Of a stretch of DNA of 64,000 nt, positions 43,140 through 52,772 are shown piece after piece (position 1 is the stretch's first letter; each line of letters starts with the position of its first letter). The stretch lies in NCBI GenBank assembly GCA_021646415.1, contig SOEU01000001.1, positions 186,001-250,000 of the forward strand, given 5' to 3'. The translations under genes and the position numbers were made by a program. This DNA is from Candidatus Brocadia sp. Its GTDB lineage: Bacteria; Planctomycetota; Brocadiia; Brocadiales; Brocadiaceae. Under the pieces are notes generated by a model that saw only the letters and a list, made by a program, of their open reading frames with translations, was not told where the DNA came from and did no database searches.

Positions 43140-45581
43140 TTATTTTTTCAGCTTGCTGATGAATTCTTTTATTTCTTTTGCCATGGATTGCCGAGGGTCT
43201 AATCTTAGCGTCTCGTTCAGGTGGAATAATGCCCCGGAAGGGTTGTTTAAGTAATTTGCATAAATAACGCCGAGCATTTTATGTGTTAATGGATTATTTG
43301 GTTGATAGTGAACCGATCGGCGAAGAGAATCTACCGATTCACTGTATTGTCCTTTCCGGTAAAAGGCGTTTCCAAGATAATAGTATATCTCTCCATCGTC
43401 AGGATGGTACTTGACGGCCTCTTTAAACTCAGAAATAGCTTCATCCACAAGATTTTTTGACATATACGCATTTCCCAGGTTACAGTGGGCGTTGCTATCT
43501 GCCGGATTATATTTTAAGGCCATCTTAAGTTCCGCAATCGCGTTATCTGTCGATCCCTTCGTCAAATATATCCCCGCTAAATTATTATGTACATCCGCAT
43601 TGTCAAATCCCCGTGCAACTGCTTCATTCAGTTCGTTAACAGCCCTATCGAGATAACCTTTCTGCGCATAGGCAATGCCAAGGTTATTATGCACATTTGC
43701 CAATTTTGGATCGATTTGAATTGCAGTATCAAATTCATTGATAGCCTTATCAAATTGTTCCGTGCCTATATAAACAACTCCCAGGTTGTTATGGGTATCA
43801 GCGTTAGCTGGGTCCAGCTTCAGCGCTGTTTTGAACTCAGTCAATGCCTCCCCGAAGTTCCCCATTTCCTTGTAAGTATTTCCCAAATTGTTATGAGTGG
43901 TAGAAATCCCGGAGTCTATTTGTAATGTCCTTCGAAACTCTGTAATAGCCTCTTTGTAAAGTTTATTTTCATGGTATGCAAGTCCAAGATTATTATAATA
44001 GTAAGGATTGAAAGGGTTACATTGGATTGCTTTTTTATAGAATTCGATAGCCCTGCCGAAAAACCGTTTATTTTTATATATACCACCAAGATTATTATAG
44101 GCATCGGCATAAACCGGATTATACCGCAATGCCTCTTGATATTCTTTGATAGCAGTATCGGGCATACCTTTCCTCTCGTAGGCATTTCCCAAGTTATAGT
44201 GTGACTCTACATCCCTGGGATTAATTTCCAGCGTCTTTTTATATTTAAATTCGGCATAGTCATAGAAACCTTTCAAACTATGCACGACACCGAGATTGTG
44301 ATGCGCACGGGTGCTGTTAGGTTCACGATTGACTGTTGAATGCCATAAGGTGAGTTCATCCCGCCATATTCCGTTCCGGTGGACACTGGTACCGCTGAAA
44401 ATAACAATAACGGTTCCCAGGCATATTGTTGTAAAATTTTTTTTCAGAGTACAATTTTTGATAAGAATTCCTATAGCCCCACAGAAACCCATAATGGGAA
44501 TATAGAGATATCGTTCTGCCATGATATTCCCTATGGGAATTATATTTAACACCGGCAAAAGCGTGACAAAGAACCACGACAGAAAAAACCCATGTTCTTT
44601 ATTATTTTGGCACAATCGTATCAGAAGGATGACGGTTGTAATTACGAAAAGCACTGAAATTATAAAAGAGGGTATTCCTGCTGTTACCGACGGAACTACA
44701 TAGTCTGCATTAAGATTGAATGGAAAAAACAAGAGCTTGATATATGATGCGATAACCTTAACCATGACAAATAGACCCTGCTGAGTTTGATCCAATCGAA
44801 TGTACGCGTGCCGAAACAGAACAAACCGGATAAACAGATAAAAACCGGTGATTAAAAAATAGCCAATGTAAACACCTTTCGCCCTTTTTATCATTGAACG
44901 AAGGGGGCTGGCGGGAGTTGCAGAAAAGACGTTAAACAGCATAAGCATGATAGGGAATGTAACCGCCATCTCTTTTGAAAAGAGCGACAAGAGGCAGGAA
45001 AATAAAGAGCCTGCATAGTACGTAAAAAATTTACCCCGGGTTAAAGATTTTTCGTCAATTTTCAGGAATAAGACGAAGGCGATTAAAAAAAAGAGCGCGG
45101 CAAGGATGTCTTCCCGATAACTAATGGAGTTTACCGTCTCGGTGAGGATTGGATGCGTGATAAACAATAAGGTTGAGACGAAGGCTACTGTTTCTACCTT
45201 TGTAACCTTTTTCAGAAAGACGTAAAACAATACGGTATTTGCTGTTTGAATGAGGATGTTTGTAAGATGAAAACCAGCAGGGTTTAAACCCCAAAGGAAA
45301 TAATCGATAAAATACGATAGCGTAACAACGGGACGATAGCTAAGTTCTCCGGAGAGGATAAAGTAATGAAAGGAGAAGATTGAGTGGAGGTTTTTCCAGT
45401 TCTTAATCAGATTATTGTTTACGATGGTTGCTGAGTCATCGTAAACAAAGGTATTGCTCAGGGTGTTAATAAAGACGGCGACCGATATTACCGCCAGAAT
45501 ACCATAAGGAGCAATGTTTTTCAGATACTTGTTCAATTTTGTGGGGAAGTAACAGGGCGCAGGAGAACGAACAGTGCTCAT
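43140..45581 (-). CDS. Membrane TPR protein, TMTC-like (paralogue)
   Basis: About 813 residues from the ATG at 45581 (a TTG at 45599 also opens the frame). The N-terminal half has about ten membrane segments with FVYDDSATIVNNNLI (GT-C-type DD), LSYRPVVTLSYFIDYFLWGLNP, HPILTETVNSISYREDILAALF and MAERYLYIPIMGF. The C-terminal half (about 430-790) contains at least ten TPRs, several starting HNNLG. It is a clear paralogue of 23186-25558: the membrane halves share long motifs, while this one has more TPRs and lacks the repeat-derived loop. A glycosyltransferase or protein-modification role is inferred. Confidence 0.8.
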   Translation of the reverse strand: MSTVRSPAPCYFPTKLNKYLKNIAPYGILAVISVAVFINTLSNTFVYDDSATIVNNNLIKNWKNLHSIFSFHYFILSGELSYRPVVTLSYFIDYFLWGLNPAGFHLTNILIQTANTVLFYVFLKKVTKVETVAFVSTLLFITHPILTETVNSISYREDILAALFFLIAFVLFLKIDEKSLTRGKFFTYYAGSLFSCLLSLFSKEMAVTFPIMLMLFNVFSATPASPLRSMIKRAKGVYIGYFLITGFYLFIRFVLFRHAYIRLDQTQQGLFVMVKVIASYIKLLFFPFNLNADYVVPSVTAGIPSFIISVLFVITTVILLIRLCQNNKEHGFFLSWFFVTLLPVLNIIPIGNIMAERYLYIPIMGFCGAIGILIKNCTLKKNFTTICLGTVIVIFSGTSVHRNGIWRDELTLWHSTVNREPNSTRAHHNLGVVHSLKGFYDYAEFKYKKTLEINPRDVESHYNLGNAYERKGMPDTAIKEYQEALRYNPVYADAYNNLGGIYKNKRFFGRAIEFYKKAIQCNPFNPYYYNNLGLAYHENKLYKEAITEFRRTLQIDSGISTTHNNLGNTYKEMGNFGEALTEFKTALKLDPANADTHNNLGVVYIGTEQFDKAINEFDTAIQIDPKLANVHNNLGIAYAQKGYLDRAVNELNEAVARGFDNADVHNNLAGIYLTKGSTDNAIAELKMALKYNPADSNAHCNLGNAYMSKNLVDEAISEFKEAVKYHPDDGEIYYYLGNAFYRKGQYSESVDSLRRSVHYQPNNPLTHKMLGVIYANYLNNPSGALFHLNETLRLDPRQSMAKEIKEFISKLKK

Positions 45582-45765
45582 AAAAACATTATCATTCAAC
45601 CATATTAAAAAATAAAAGCCCCCCCTTTCTCAGGATAGCAACCTGTAGTTTGGTTGCTGATTCGTAAGAAACGAGCTGCAGGTGAAAAGAGTTTAACACA
45701 TACCCAGTGGGAATGCAAATATCATACGCATTATATTCCTGCCTTTGATAAGAGGCCTTGTACTA

Positions 45766-46482
45766 TCATACCTGACCACTTTTACCTTTCGTTTTCTGTA
45801 TCTCCTGTTTAATGGTATTGATGTATTTTGTAACCGGGATCTCTTTTGGACAAACACGTGTACACTCGTAGTGGTTGACACATCCCCATGCTCCATCAGG
45901 ATAATCCAGTTGCCTGAGCCGTTCCAGATACTTATCATCCCGCGAATCAAAAATGTACCTGAATGCCCATACCAGGGGGGCAGGACCTATAAACCGCTCG
46001 TTTTTGTTAACCACCGGGCAGGCACCCATGCAACAGGCACACAAAATGCATCTGATAGCAGTGTCCAGTTGTTTGCTGTTCTCTGGTGATTGCGAACGCT
46101 CTTTTTCCGGAGGGACGGTTTCAGAGATTAAATAAGGACGAACAAGTCTTACTTTCTCGAAGAATGGCTCCAGGTCCACAACCAGGTCTTTGAGAACCTT
46201 ATAAGAGGGGAGTGGTTCCAGAACTACCTCCTGCCCTTCATATTCTTTTACCAGCTTCTGGCAAGCCAGGGCGCAGCGGCCATTGATTTTCATGGCATCA
46301 GAACCGCACACACCATGGCCGCAGGACATCCGGTAACTGAGTGTTCCATCCTGCTCCCATTTAATCCGGTTGAGGCAATCCAGTATACGATCCGAAGGAT
46401 CGGCGGAAATCTGATAATTCTGGTAATAAGGTTCTTTATTTGCCTCCGGATCAAAACGGTATATCTTGAATTTCATTTCCAT
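45766..46482 (-). CDS. sdhB: Succinate dehydrogenase/fumarate reductase iron-sulfur subunit
   Basis: About 238 residues. An N-terminal [2Fe-2S] domain has CGHGVCGSDAM and GRCALAC. A C-terminal double-cluster domain has CILCACCMGACP and CVNHYECTRVCPKEIP, serving the [4Fe-4S] and [3Fe-4S] clusters. The ATG at 46482 follows the sdhA stop by one base (TGA-T-ATG), so translation is coupled. It passes electrons between the flavin in SdhA and the quinone site. No membrane-anchor gene (sdhC/D) follows or precedes. Confidence 0.93.
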   Translation of the reverse strand: MEMKFKIYRFDPEANKEPYYQNYQISADPSDRILDCLNRIKWEQDGTLSYRMSCGHGVCGSDAMKINGRCALACQKLVKEYEGQEVVLEPLPSYKVLKDLVVDLEPFFEKVRLVRPYLISETVPPEKERSQSPENSKQLDTAIRCILCACCMGACPVVNKNERFIGPAPLVWAFRYIFDSRDDKYLERLRQLDYPDGAWGCVNHYECTRVCPKEIPVTKYINTIKQEIQKTKGKSGQV

Positions 46483-46483
46483 A

Positions 46484-48205
46484 TCAGTAAACCCTCGGTT
46501 TTGGTTCAAATCGCGTAATAGTCACCGGCTTGTAGAAGAGGTTATAACCGTCATTAGTTTTCCGGATCATGGTATGTTTGAGCCAGTTTTGATCATCTCT
46601 TTCGGGATAATCTTCCCTGAAATGAGCACCCCGGCTTTCTTCCCTTGCCAATGCAGAAACCAGGATTATATATGACAGGTTGAGTAAGGATTCTAATTCA
46701 AGGGCTTCCGTAAGGTCTGTGTTAAATCTGAGTCCGCGATTATCTATTGCAACTCCCTCATATCGTTCCATTAAAGACTGGATAGTTGCAAGGGCTTTAT
46801 TCAGGTCTTTCTTGTTACGGAATACGGAGCAATACGCCATCATGGCCTCTTGCATCTCATTCCTCAATACCCCGGCCTTTTCTCCATCCTGTCGCATCTT
46901 TAAACGATCGATCTTTGCAAGAGTATCCATTTCTGGATGGTCGGGCAACGAGACCCATGCAAGGCTTTCCAGTACCTGGAGTATCTTTTTCCCCGCCCTG
47001 CGCCCAAACACCACAAGGTCAAGTAGCGAATTACAACCCAACCGGTTAGCACCGTGCACCGATACACAGGCGCATTCTCCGGCTGCATAAAGGCCTTGTA
47101 TCACCTGTTGGTTTTCACCAAGAACCTGGCCATCCAGGTTTGTGGGAATCCCTCCCATCATATAGTGGCAGGTGGGCTGCACGGGGATAAGATCCCTGGC
47201 CGGGTCAATTCCCAGATAGATCCGGACAAAGGAGGAAATATCAGAAAGCTTCGCTGCAAGATGTTCTTTCCCCAGATGGGTAAGATCAAGGTGAATGTAA
47301 TCCCGACCATCAATTCCCCTGCCCTCACGAATTTCGTCATAAATTGCACGACTAATGACGTCCCGTGGAGCAAGATCTTTTAAACCAGGGGCATACCTTT
47401 CCATAAACCGATCCCCTTTCCCATTCCGAAGCATACCCCCTTCGCCGCGGGCTGCTTCACTAATGAGTACACCCAGGCCATAAATACCGGTGGGATGAAA
47501 TTGAACAAACTCCATATCCTCAAGAGGCATCCCTGCCCTATAGGCAAGATACACCCCATCCCCGGTATTCGCGAAACAGTTGGAGGTAGTTTTGTACACC
47601 TTGCCGAAACCACCCGTTGCTAACACGACTACCCTCGAATGAAAGACGTGAACAGCACCCGTTGCAAGCTCGTATACCACGAGACCTGCAACCGTGTTCT
47701 CCTGCATAATCAGATCCAGCAGATAAAATTCTTCATAGACCTTAATCCCCTTCCGGAGTGATTCGAAGTACAAGGTATCCATAATTACCCTGCCAGTACG
47801 GTCGGCTGCATGACATGCCCTTTTAACCGGCGCCTTGCCGAAATCGCGGGTATGGCCACCAAATGCCCGCTGAGCAATGGTACCAGCCGGGGTCCTGTTG
47901 AAGGGAACCCCCATATGTTCCAGCTCATAAATAGCCCGGAGGGCATCTTGCGCCAGAACTTCAGCTGCATCCTGGTCAGTGAGAAAATCCCCCCCTTTGA
48001 CCGTGTCGTACATGTGCCATTCCCATGAATCGGGCTCTTCATTGCCCAGTGCTCCGGCAATACCCCCCTGGGCAGCACCGGAATGAGAGCGGGTGGAAAA
48101 CACCTTACTGATCAGGGCAACATCCGCAACTCCCGCCACCTCTACTGCGGCCCGCAAACCGGCAAGCCCGGCGCCCACTATGAGAACATCGTGTTTGAAT
48201 TCCAT
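46484..48205 (-). CDS. sdhA: Succinate dehydrogenase/fumarate reductase flavoprotein subunit
   Basis: 573 residues. The FAD-binding Rossmann motif is DVLIVGAGLAGLRAAVE, the covalent-flavin histidine segment is STRSHSGAAQGGIAGALGN, FGGHTRDFGKAPVKRACHAADRTG and QFHPTGIYG lie at the active site, the catalytic Arg region is GEGGMLRNGKGDRFM, and HGANRLGCNSLLDLVVFGR is near the end. It interconverts succinate and fumarate. It is paired with sdhB. Physiological direction cannot be read from sequence. Confidence 0.95.
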   Translation of the reverse strand: MEFKHDVLIVGAGLAGLRAAVEVAGVADVALISKVFSTRSHSGAAQGGIAGALGNEEPDSWEWHMYDTVKGGDFLTDQDAAEVLAQDALRAIYELEHMGVPFNRTPAGTIAQRAFGGHTRDFGKAPVKRACHAADRTGRVIMDTLYFESLRKGIKVYEEFYLLDLIMQENTVAGLVVYELATGAVHVFHSRVVVLATGGFGKVYKTTSNCFANTGDGVYLAYRAGMPLEDMEFVQFHPTGIYGLGVLISEAARGEGGMLRNGKGDRFMERYAPGLKDLAPRDVISRAIYDEIREGRGIDGRDYIHLDLTHLGKEHLAAKLSDISSFVRIYLGIDPARDLIPVQPTCHYMMGGIPTNLDGQVLGENQQVIQGLYAAGECACVSVHGANRLGCNSLLDLVVFGRRAGKKILQVLESLAWVSLPDHPEMDTLAKIDRLKMRQDGEKAGVLRNEMQEAMMAYCSVFRNKKDLNKALATIQSLMERYEGVAIDNRGLRFNTDLTEALELESLLNLSYIILVSALAREESRGAHFREDYPERDDQNWLKHTMIRKTNDGYNLFYKPVTITRFEPKPRVY

Positions 48206-48335
48206 GATATATCAGGTTTGTTTCTTGTTTTTAATTTAATTTTTTATAACAGATATCTGTTAGCATACCAAGAAAAATATGGACGGCGTTCCCAATTATC
48301 CACAGTTATCAAGTTGGATAAAGAACGAATCCCTT

Positions 48336-48806
48336 TTAATTGAAATTCTGACCGGTTTTTTCTATGATCGTTATACCTACTTTTGCAATCCCGCTCTCTA
48401 TCAAATCTAATTCTAGACCGGCCCTATGTGAAACATTCACAATCCTGTTCGCCGTGCGAGGAAAACGGTCTATGACAATTACTTCAACTTTTCTTTTATT
48501 CATCAGGTTGGTAATTAATATTTTTGTTCCAAAGGGCAGCGACGGATGTGCAGCTGTCAATTTGTTTTTATCATAACGGACACCACTCGCGGTCATTTTG
48601 CCATCGTAATCATCAGAAATGAATGAAGCAATGCCTTTTTCCTCATAAAGATCAGATTGCTTGTTGCTGTTGTTTTTGGCGTCGGTTTTTTTAATGTCAA
48701 TTGATTTAATATCAGTTTTTCTGACGTCAGTATTTCCACAGCCAATAACACATGCAATGCCAATGAATAGAAATGAATAGTTCTTTATTTTTAAGTTTTT
48801 ATACAT
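48336..48806 (-). CDS. RlpA-like double-psi beta-barrel lipoprotein
   Basis: 156 residues. The lipoprotein signal peptide ends in CVIGC. A low-complexity Lys/Asp/Ser linker (about 25-50) carries repeated KTDIK-like units. The RlpA-type DPBB domain has KGIASFISDDYDGKMTASGVRYD, LPFGTKILITNL and VIDRFPRTANRIVNVSHRAGLELDL. RlpA proteins are septal lytic transglycosylases in some bacteria. The SPOR domain is absent, and the catalytic Asp is present (VIDRFP). Confidence 0.85.
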   Translation of the reverse strand: MYKNLKIKNYSFLFIGIACVIGCGNTDVRKTDIKSIDIKKTDAKNNSNKQSDLYEEKGIASFISDDYDGKMTASGVRYDKNKLTAAHPSLPFGTKILITNLMNKRKVEVIVIDRFPRTANRIVNVSHRAGLELDLIESGIAKVGITIIEKTGQNFN

Positions 48807-48892
48807 GATTATCCCCTATTATTTTTGCAAATCCCAAAACGTTCTAATCTCTTTATTTAAAAAGCGAATATATATCACAGGGTGCTGAAGAA

Positions 48893-49873
48893 CTAATTTA
48901 TTTCATGAATGAACTGAATTATATCCTTTATAATGCTTTTTGCAAAAAAAACCATGCTTGCATGTGCGCAGGGATACCACCTTATCTTCGGCCTTCCCAA
49001 TGCCTCCCACAGTTCCGTTGTAAATTTCACGGGCACGGCCTCATCATAAAGTCCATTTATCATGAGTAGATTCTTTGTTTTATTGTGTTTTGCCATGAGG
49101 GTAGGGTTAACAATCTGGTAAATATGGTTGGCTTGTTCACGGCTAATGCCAGCCTTTATATGGGCATCTCTTACACTGTTTGTTGCTATTCCCTCCCAGA
49201 TAATACCCGCATTATTACCACCCCCCAACAGTGTGATCCCAGCATCAAACGCCTCCACAGCCATTGCCAGATGTGCCATCATGCCGCCCAGGCTAATTCC
49301 TACGATACCAACTTTTTCCCCCTGTTTCCTGAGCCAGGATGAAACCACCCTGACTTCTATGATATGCTGACGCGTCCCTTCAACTGTCCTGGATATATCT
49401 CCCGTAAGGACATACTCACCACTAAAAGTACCCTTCGGTGCCCTTTCAAAATGGAAAGGAAGCTTAAGGATGAAGCAATTCACATTATGTCTGGCTAATA
49501 TCCGGGCAAATTTTTTCTCTGGCCAAAGATTTCTTCTCCCCCATCCGTGAAGAAGAATTACCGACACGGAATCTTTTTTCCCGGAAGTCTTAAAATAAAT
49601 TCCGTAAGCAGCGTTATTTTCTCTATATCTGGTCTGAACAGGACTAGGAAAGCTAACATCAAAGATTTTTACGCAATGGACATCAGCAACCCTGGTTATT
49701 GAAAAATCTGGTATCCTCTCTGGCTTCATATAAAATAATTCGGGATTTTCCAGGTACTCTTTTCGGGTGAAGGAACTGAAATCGTATATATCAGGTCTTT
49801 GTGGTACACGGATTTTGAAGGGAAAGGCACGAAAATATAATCTATCAACAGCTTGCATAAAATACTGAATCAT
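48893..49873 (-). CDS. Alpha/beta hydrolase
   Basis: 326 residues. The oxyanion-hole segment is VILLHGWGRRN, the nucleophile elbow GISLGG (Ser), then an acid in NGLYDEAVP and the catalytic His in PCAHASMVF. The N-terminal ~90 residues form a family-specific lead-in. The substrate is unknown; no secretion signal is seen. It precedes sir2 by 21 bp on the same strand (sir2 is upstream), so the two may be cotranscribed. Confidence 0.8.
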   Translation of the reverse strand: MIQYFMQAVDRLYFRAFPFKIRVPQRPDIYDFSSFTRKEYLENPELFYMKPERIPDFSITRVADVHCVKIFDVSFPSPVQTRYRENNAAYGIYFKTSGKKDSVSVILLHGWGRRNLWPEKKFARILARHNVNCFILKLPFHFERAPKGTFSGEYVLTGDISRTVEGTRQHIIEVRVVSSWLRKQGEKVGIVGISLGGMMAHLAMAVEAFDAGITLLGGGNNAGIIWEGIATNSVRDAHIKAGISREQANHIYQIVNPTLMAKHNKTKNLLMINGLYDEAVPVKFTTELWEALGRPKIRWYPCAHASMVFFAKSIIKDIIQFIHEIN

Positions 49874-49893
49874 GGCTTACTTTCATAAAAGAT

Positions 49894-50676
49894 TCAAATC
49901 TTTTTTATCTCCTCAACGATCCTGGGAAGGGCCGTTCCTGCCTTTTCCATAACAAAATAATCTGCATCGGGAAAGGCCTTCTCAATATTGATTTCAATAA
50001 TCTGAGCCCCGTTCTGTTTTGCCAGAAAAGGCAAAGATGCCGCCGGTTGGACAACGGCAGATGTACCGACGAGGAGCATTATCTTGCACCTTGCAGATTC
50101 TTCCTGTGCCTTCATGAGCGCATCCCGTGGTAACTGCTCTCCAAACAAAACGGTATTTGGTTTCAGGACGCCTCCGCACGAACAATAGGGTGGTGTTCCA
50201 CCGGGAATATGTGGTGCCCTATATTCCTTGCCGCATGTCAGACAGTAGATCTCTCTGAGGCTTCCGTGAACCTCAATAACATGTTTACTACCGGCCTTTT
50301 TGTGCAGACCATCGATATTCTGTGTTATCACGCATCGTACGATTCCCAATTGCTCAAGTTCTGCCAGGGCTAGGTGGGCCTTATTTGGCTGATAACTGTC
50401 GTAGTTCCTGATAAAATCCCCCCGCAATGTCCAGTATTTTGAAGGATCTTTCCTGAAAACTTCAATTGAGGCATACACTGCCGGATCGTACTTTTCCCAG
50501 AGCCCGCCCTGTGATCTGAAGGTAGGTATTCCACTTTCTGCCGATATGCCGGCACCCGTCAGCGCCACACACTGCTTGAGATCAACCAGTAATTTCGCAA
50601 CTTCTTTATAGAAAACCTTAATATGATCTTTCCCTTGAGACAGCAACATTTTGTTTACTGCAAGTAAATACCCCAT
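49894..50676 (-). CDS. Sir2-family NAD-dependent protein deacylase
   Basis: 260 residues. The NAD-binding motif is ALTGAGISAESGIPTFR, then TQNIDGLHKKAG and the catalytic His in VIEVHGSLR. A zinc ribbon is CLTCGKEY...YCSCGGVLKPN, and VGTSAVVQPAASLP ends the Rossmann fold. It removes acyl groups from lysines (CobB-type). The first ~25 residues are uncertain; an inner ATG at 50649 is possible. A decayed second copy lies 2 kb upstream (52773-53531) across the SWIM gene. Confidence 0.93.
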   Translation of the reverse strand: MGYLLAVNKMLLSQGKDHIKVFYKEVAKLLVDLKQCVALTGAGISAESGIPTFRSQGGLWEKYDPAVYASIEVFRKDPSKYWTLRGDFIRNYDSYQPNKAHLALAELEQLGIVRCVITQNIDGLHKKAGSKHVIEVHGSLREIYCLTCGKEYRAPHIPGGTPPYCSCGGVLKPNTVLFGEQLPRDALMKAQEESARCKIMLLVGTSAVVQPAASLPFLAKQNGAQIIEINIEKAFPDADYFVMEKAGTALPRIVEEIKKI

Positions 50677-50803
50677 TGTGTTCGACTGAGCTCACACCGA
50701 AGGCTTGTCGAACCATCACGCCGAAGGCTCACAACAAAGTCCTCTTCTTGCAAAGGGAAGGAGGTAAAAAACTTACAAAAAAGGAAGTTTTTATACAGGG
50801 ATA

Positions 50804-52738
50804 CTATATAATCCTTTCTCCGGTAAGGGTACGTAAACTTTGTATAAATCGTATCTTCTTTTTATTGATTTCTCTTAAAACGGCTACATAAGATTCCCAC
50901 TCCTTCGTCCGATGGGTCTTTCGATAAATGTCACGCACCTGTTTCAGATAGCCCACTGCTATTTCGTACGCTGATGGCTTCGTTAACGCAATTTGATTTT
51001 CTGCCAATGCGCACCATATCTTTAGCGCCTCGTCAGGGTACTTTCCTGCGATAGCATGGGCAACCTGGACATGTTTTTCGGAAAACCAACGATCCTTAGC
51101 GTAAGACTGTCTGTACCAATGCAATACCTTATCAGCGTCTTTCTCCTTTTCCGCTATATCAATTAATACATCATATGCAGGGAAACTTTTGGAATACCTT
51201 TCTTTGATTTTTTGTGGGGCCTTTATATCTCCTCGGGTAAGCACGTTTCCCGTTTCTAAAAACTGTAGTGCCCAGTCCCTGATCGTTGTTTCGCTTTTCG
51301 TGTTGACCGCTGCTTCTATGAGTTTATTGTAATTTTTCAGGCAAGGATACTCTAAAAATTCTTCCTGTCGTAGGAATAAGATTGAATGATAGTCGCCGCT
51401 TTTTTCTGCAAGTTTTGCAATATGTTCCCTCAGGGTACTCCCAATTCCCGGGTACTTTTGGCCAACCTGCTTTATGCCCTCTTCCGCAGCTTCCCTGGCC
51501 TCATCATATTTTTTTGCCCCGATCAACCTCTCAACATACCGTAACCAGCTGCCGGTGATTTTTGCCTCTTTCTTGCATAAGGGAAGTACCTCTTCGTTCC
51601 TGCCCGATTTTTCTAAGGCAGAGATAAGAAAATTGGAAATGCGGTCTCTCCGGTAATTACTGCTAAACTCGTTGTTAGAATTCTTTGAGGATGGCAAATG
51701 GGCAAGCCTGTCTGATAAATCGTCTGCCACTGCAGACCATGCCGATGTGTCACGTATTGATTCTAAGATCCCGTGGGTACCACCGCACAGATCATATTCG
51801 TCCTGTAATTCCGCTTCTATGATGAACATAATCTTCCTGACGTTTGGCCATTCACACTTTTTAACCGCTTGAAATCCGATTTCCAGGCATTCAGAAATTT
51901 GCAAAGCTGAATCACCTTCGTCATCACAAGTTTCAACGTAAGCATTACCTTTTTCCAGCAATTCCCCGGCAATAGTAATAACGGCATCATAATAACCCTG
52001 GTCAAAAAGATGCAATATCATAGACTTCACCCTGCTAAAATCTGCCGGGTTTCCTTCGCCTGACCAATGATTGTGCCATGCCGGTTCTGATGTGATATTG
52101 TCTATCTCGCTTCGTATACTGGAAATGAGTTTTTCCACCTTGCCACCGGCTAACCGTGCACTGTCTAAAAGTTCTGTATAAACCTCCGGATACTTGTTTG
52201 CAAGCATTATCACTAATTTCTTCAGGAACTCCTTGTCGTGCTGGTCAAGAAACTCTGCGATATCGTTGTCCGGGTTTGATTTAGCGGAAGACTTTTTTGA
52301 TCGGGTTTGGGTATCTCCGGGATCATCGTAGTCATCTTCTTCGTACTCACCGTCGTCAAGTCCTTTCATCTTCATGATGTCCGGGTCCTTCGATTGAGCC
52401 ATTGGTACTTTTCTCTTGTCTTTAATTGCCTGGGAAAATGCCAGGAGCGTGGCGACGGCATGCTTGCAACCGCTGCCGTAGGGACAGGTACAATCAGAGA
52501 CAACTTCCTTCTGCCGACCTTGCCCATGTATCGCAACGAGGGTTGTATATTCATTGGTACCGGAAACATTGGCAAGAATTCCACCCGGTGTAATTCTCAA
52601 GTTCGTAACCCTGCCGCGCTTGAAATAATCTTCTCCTCTTTTTAAGGTACGGCTGCCAGCCCAATTCAGCAAATCATTCCAGGTTAATTCTTTAAAGTTC
52701 TCTTCCAGGTTTTTCAATGACAATCTTGCCTCCTTCAT
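50804..52738 (-). CDS. SWIM zinc-finger protein
   Basis: 644 residues. An N-terminal SWIM domain has VVSDCTCPYGSGCKHAVATLLAF (CxCx6CxH). The remaining ~500 residues are helical with an acidic linker (about 128-150) and TPR/HEAT-like repeats (for example EEVLPLCKKEAKITGSWLRYVERLIGAKKYDEAREAAEEG). SWIM domains bind DNA or protein partners; the long helical form is common in bacteria but of unknown role. It lies between the intact and decayed sir2 copies. Confidence 0.8.
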   Translation of the reverse strand: MKEARLSLKNLEENFKELTWNDLLNWAGSRTLKRGEDYFKRGRVTNLRITPGGILANVSGTNEYTTLVAIHGQGRQKEVVSDCTCPYGSGCKHAVATLLAFSQAIKDKRKVPMAQSKDPDIMKMKGLDDGEYEEDDYDDPGDTQTRSKKSSAKSNPDNDIAEFLDQHDKEFLKKLVIMLANKYPEVYTELLDSARLAGGKVEKLISSIRSEIDNITSEPAWHNHWSGEGNPADFSRVKSMILHLFDQGYYDAVITIAGELLEKGNAYVETCDDEGDSALQISECLEIGFQAVKKCEWPNVRKIMFIIEAELQDEYDLCGGTHGILESIRDTSAWSAVADDLSDRLAHLPSSKNSNNEFSSNYRRDRISNFLISALEKSGRNEEVLPLCKKEAKITGSWLRYVERLIGAKKYDEAREAAEEGIKQVGQKYPGIGSTLREHIAKLAEKSGDYHSILFLRQEEFLEYPCLKNYNKLIEAAVNTKSETTIRDWALQFLETGNVLTRGDIKAPQKIKERYSKSFPAYDVLIDIAEKEKDADKVLHWYRQSYAKDRWFSEKHVQVAHAIAGKYPDEALKIWCALAENQIALTKPSAYEIAVGYLKQVRDIYRKTHRTKEWESYVAVLREINKKKIRFIQSLRTLTGERII

Positions 52739-52772
52739 TCTCCAAAAATCTTCATTATATGAAATCAGCTTT

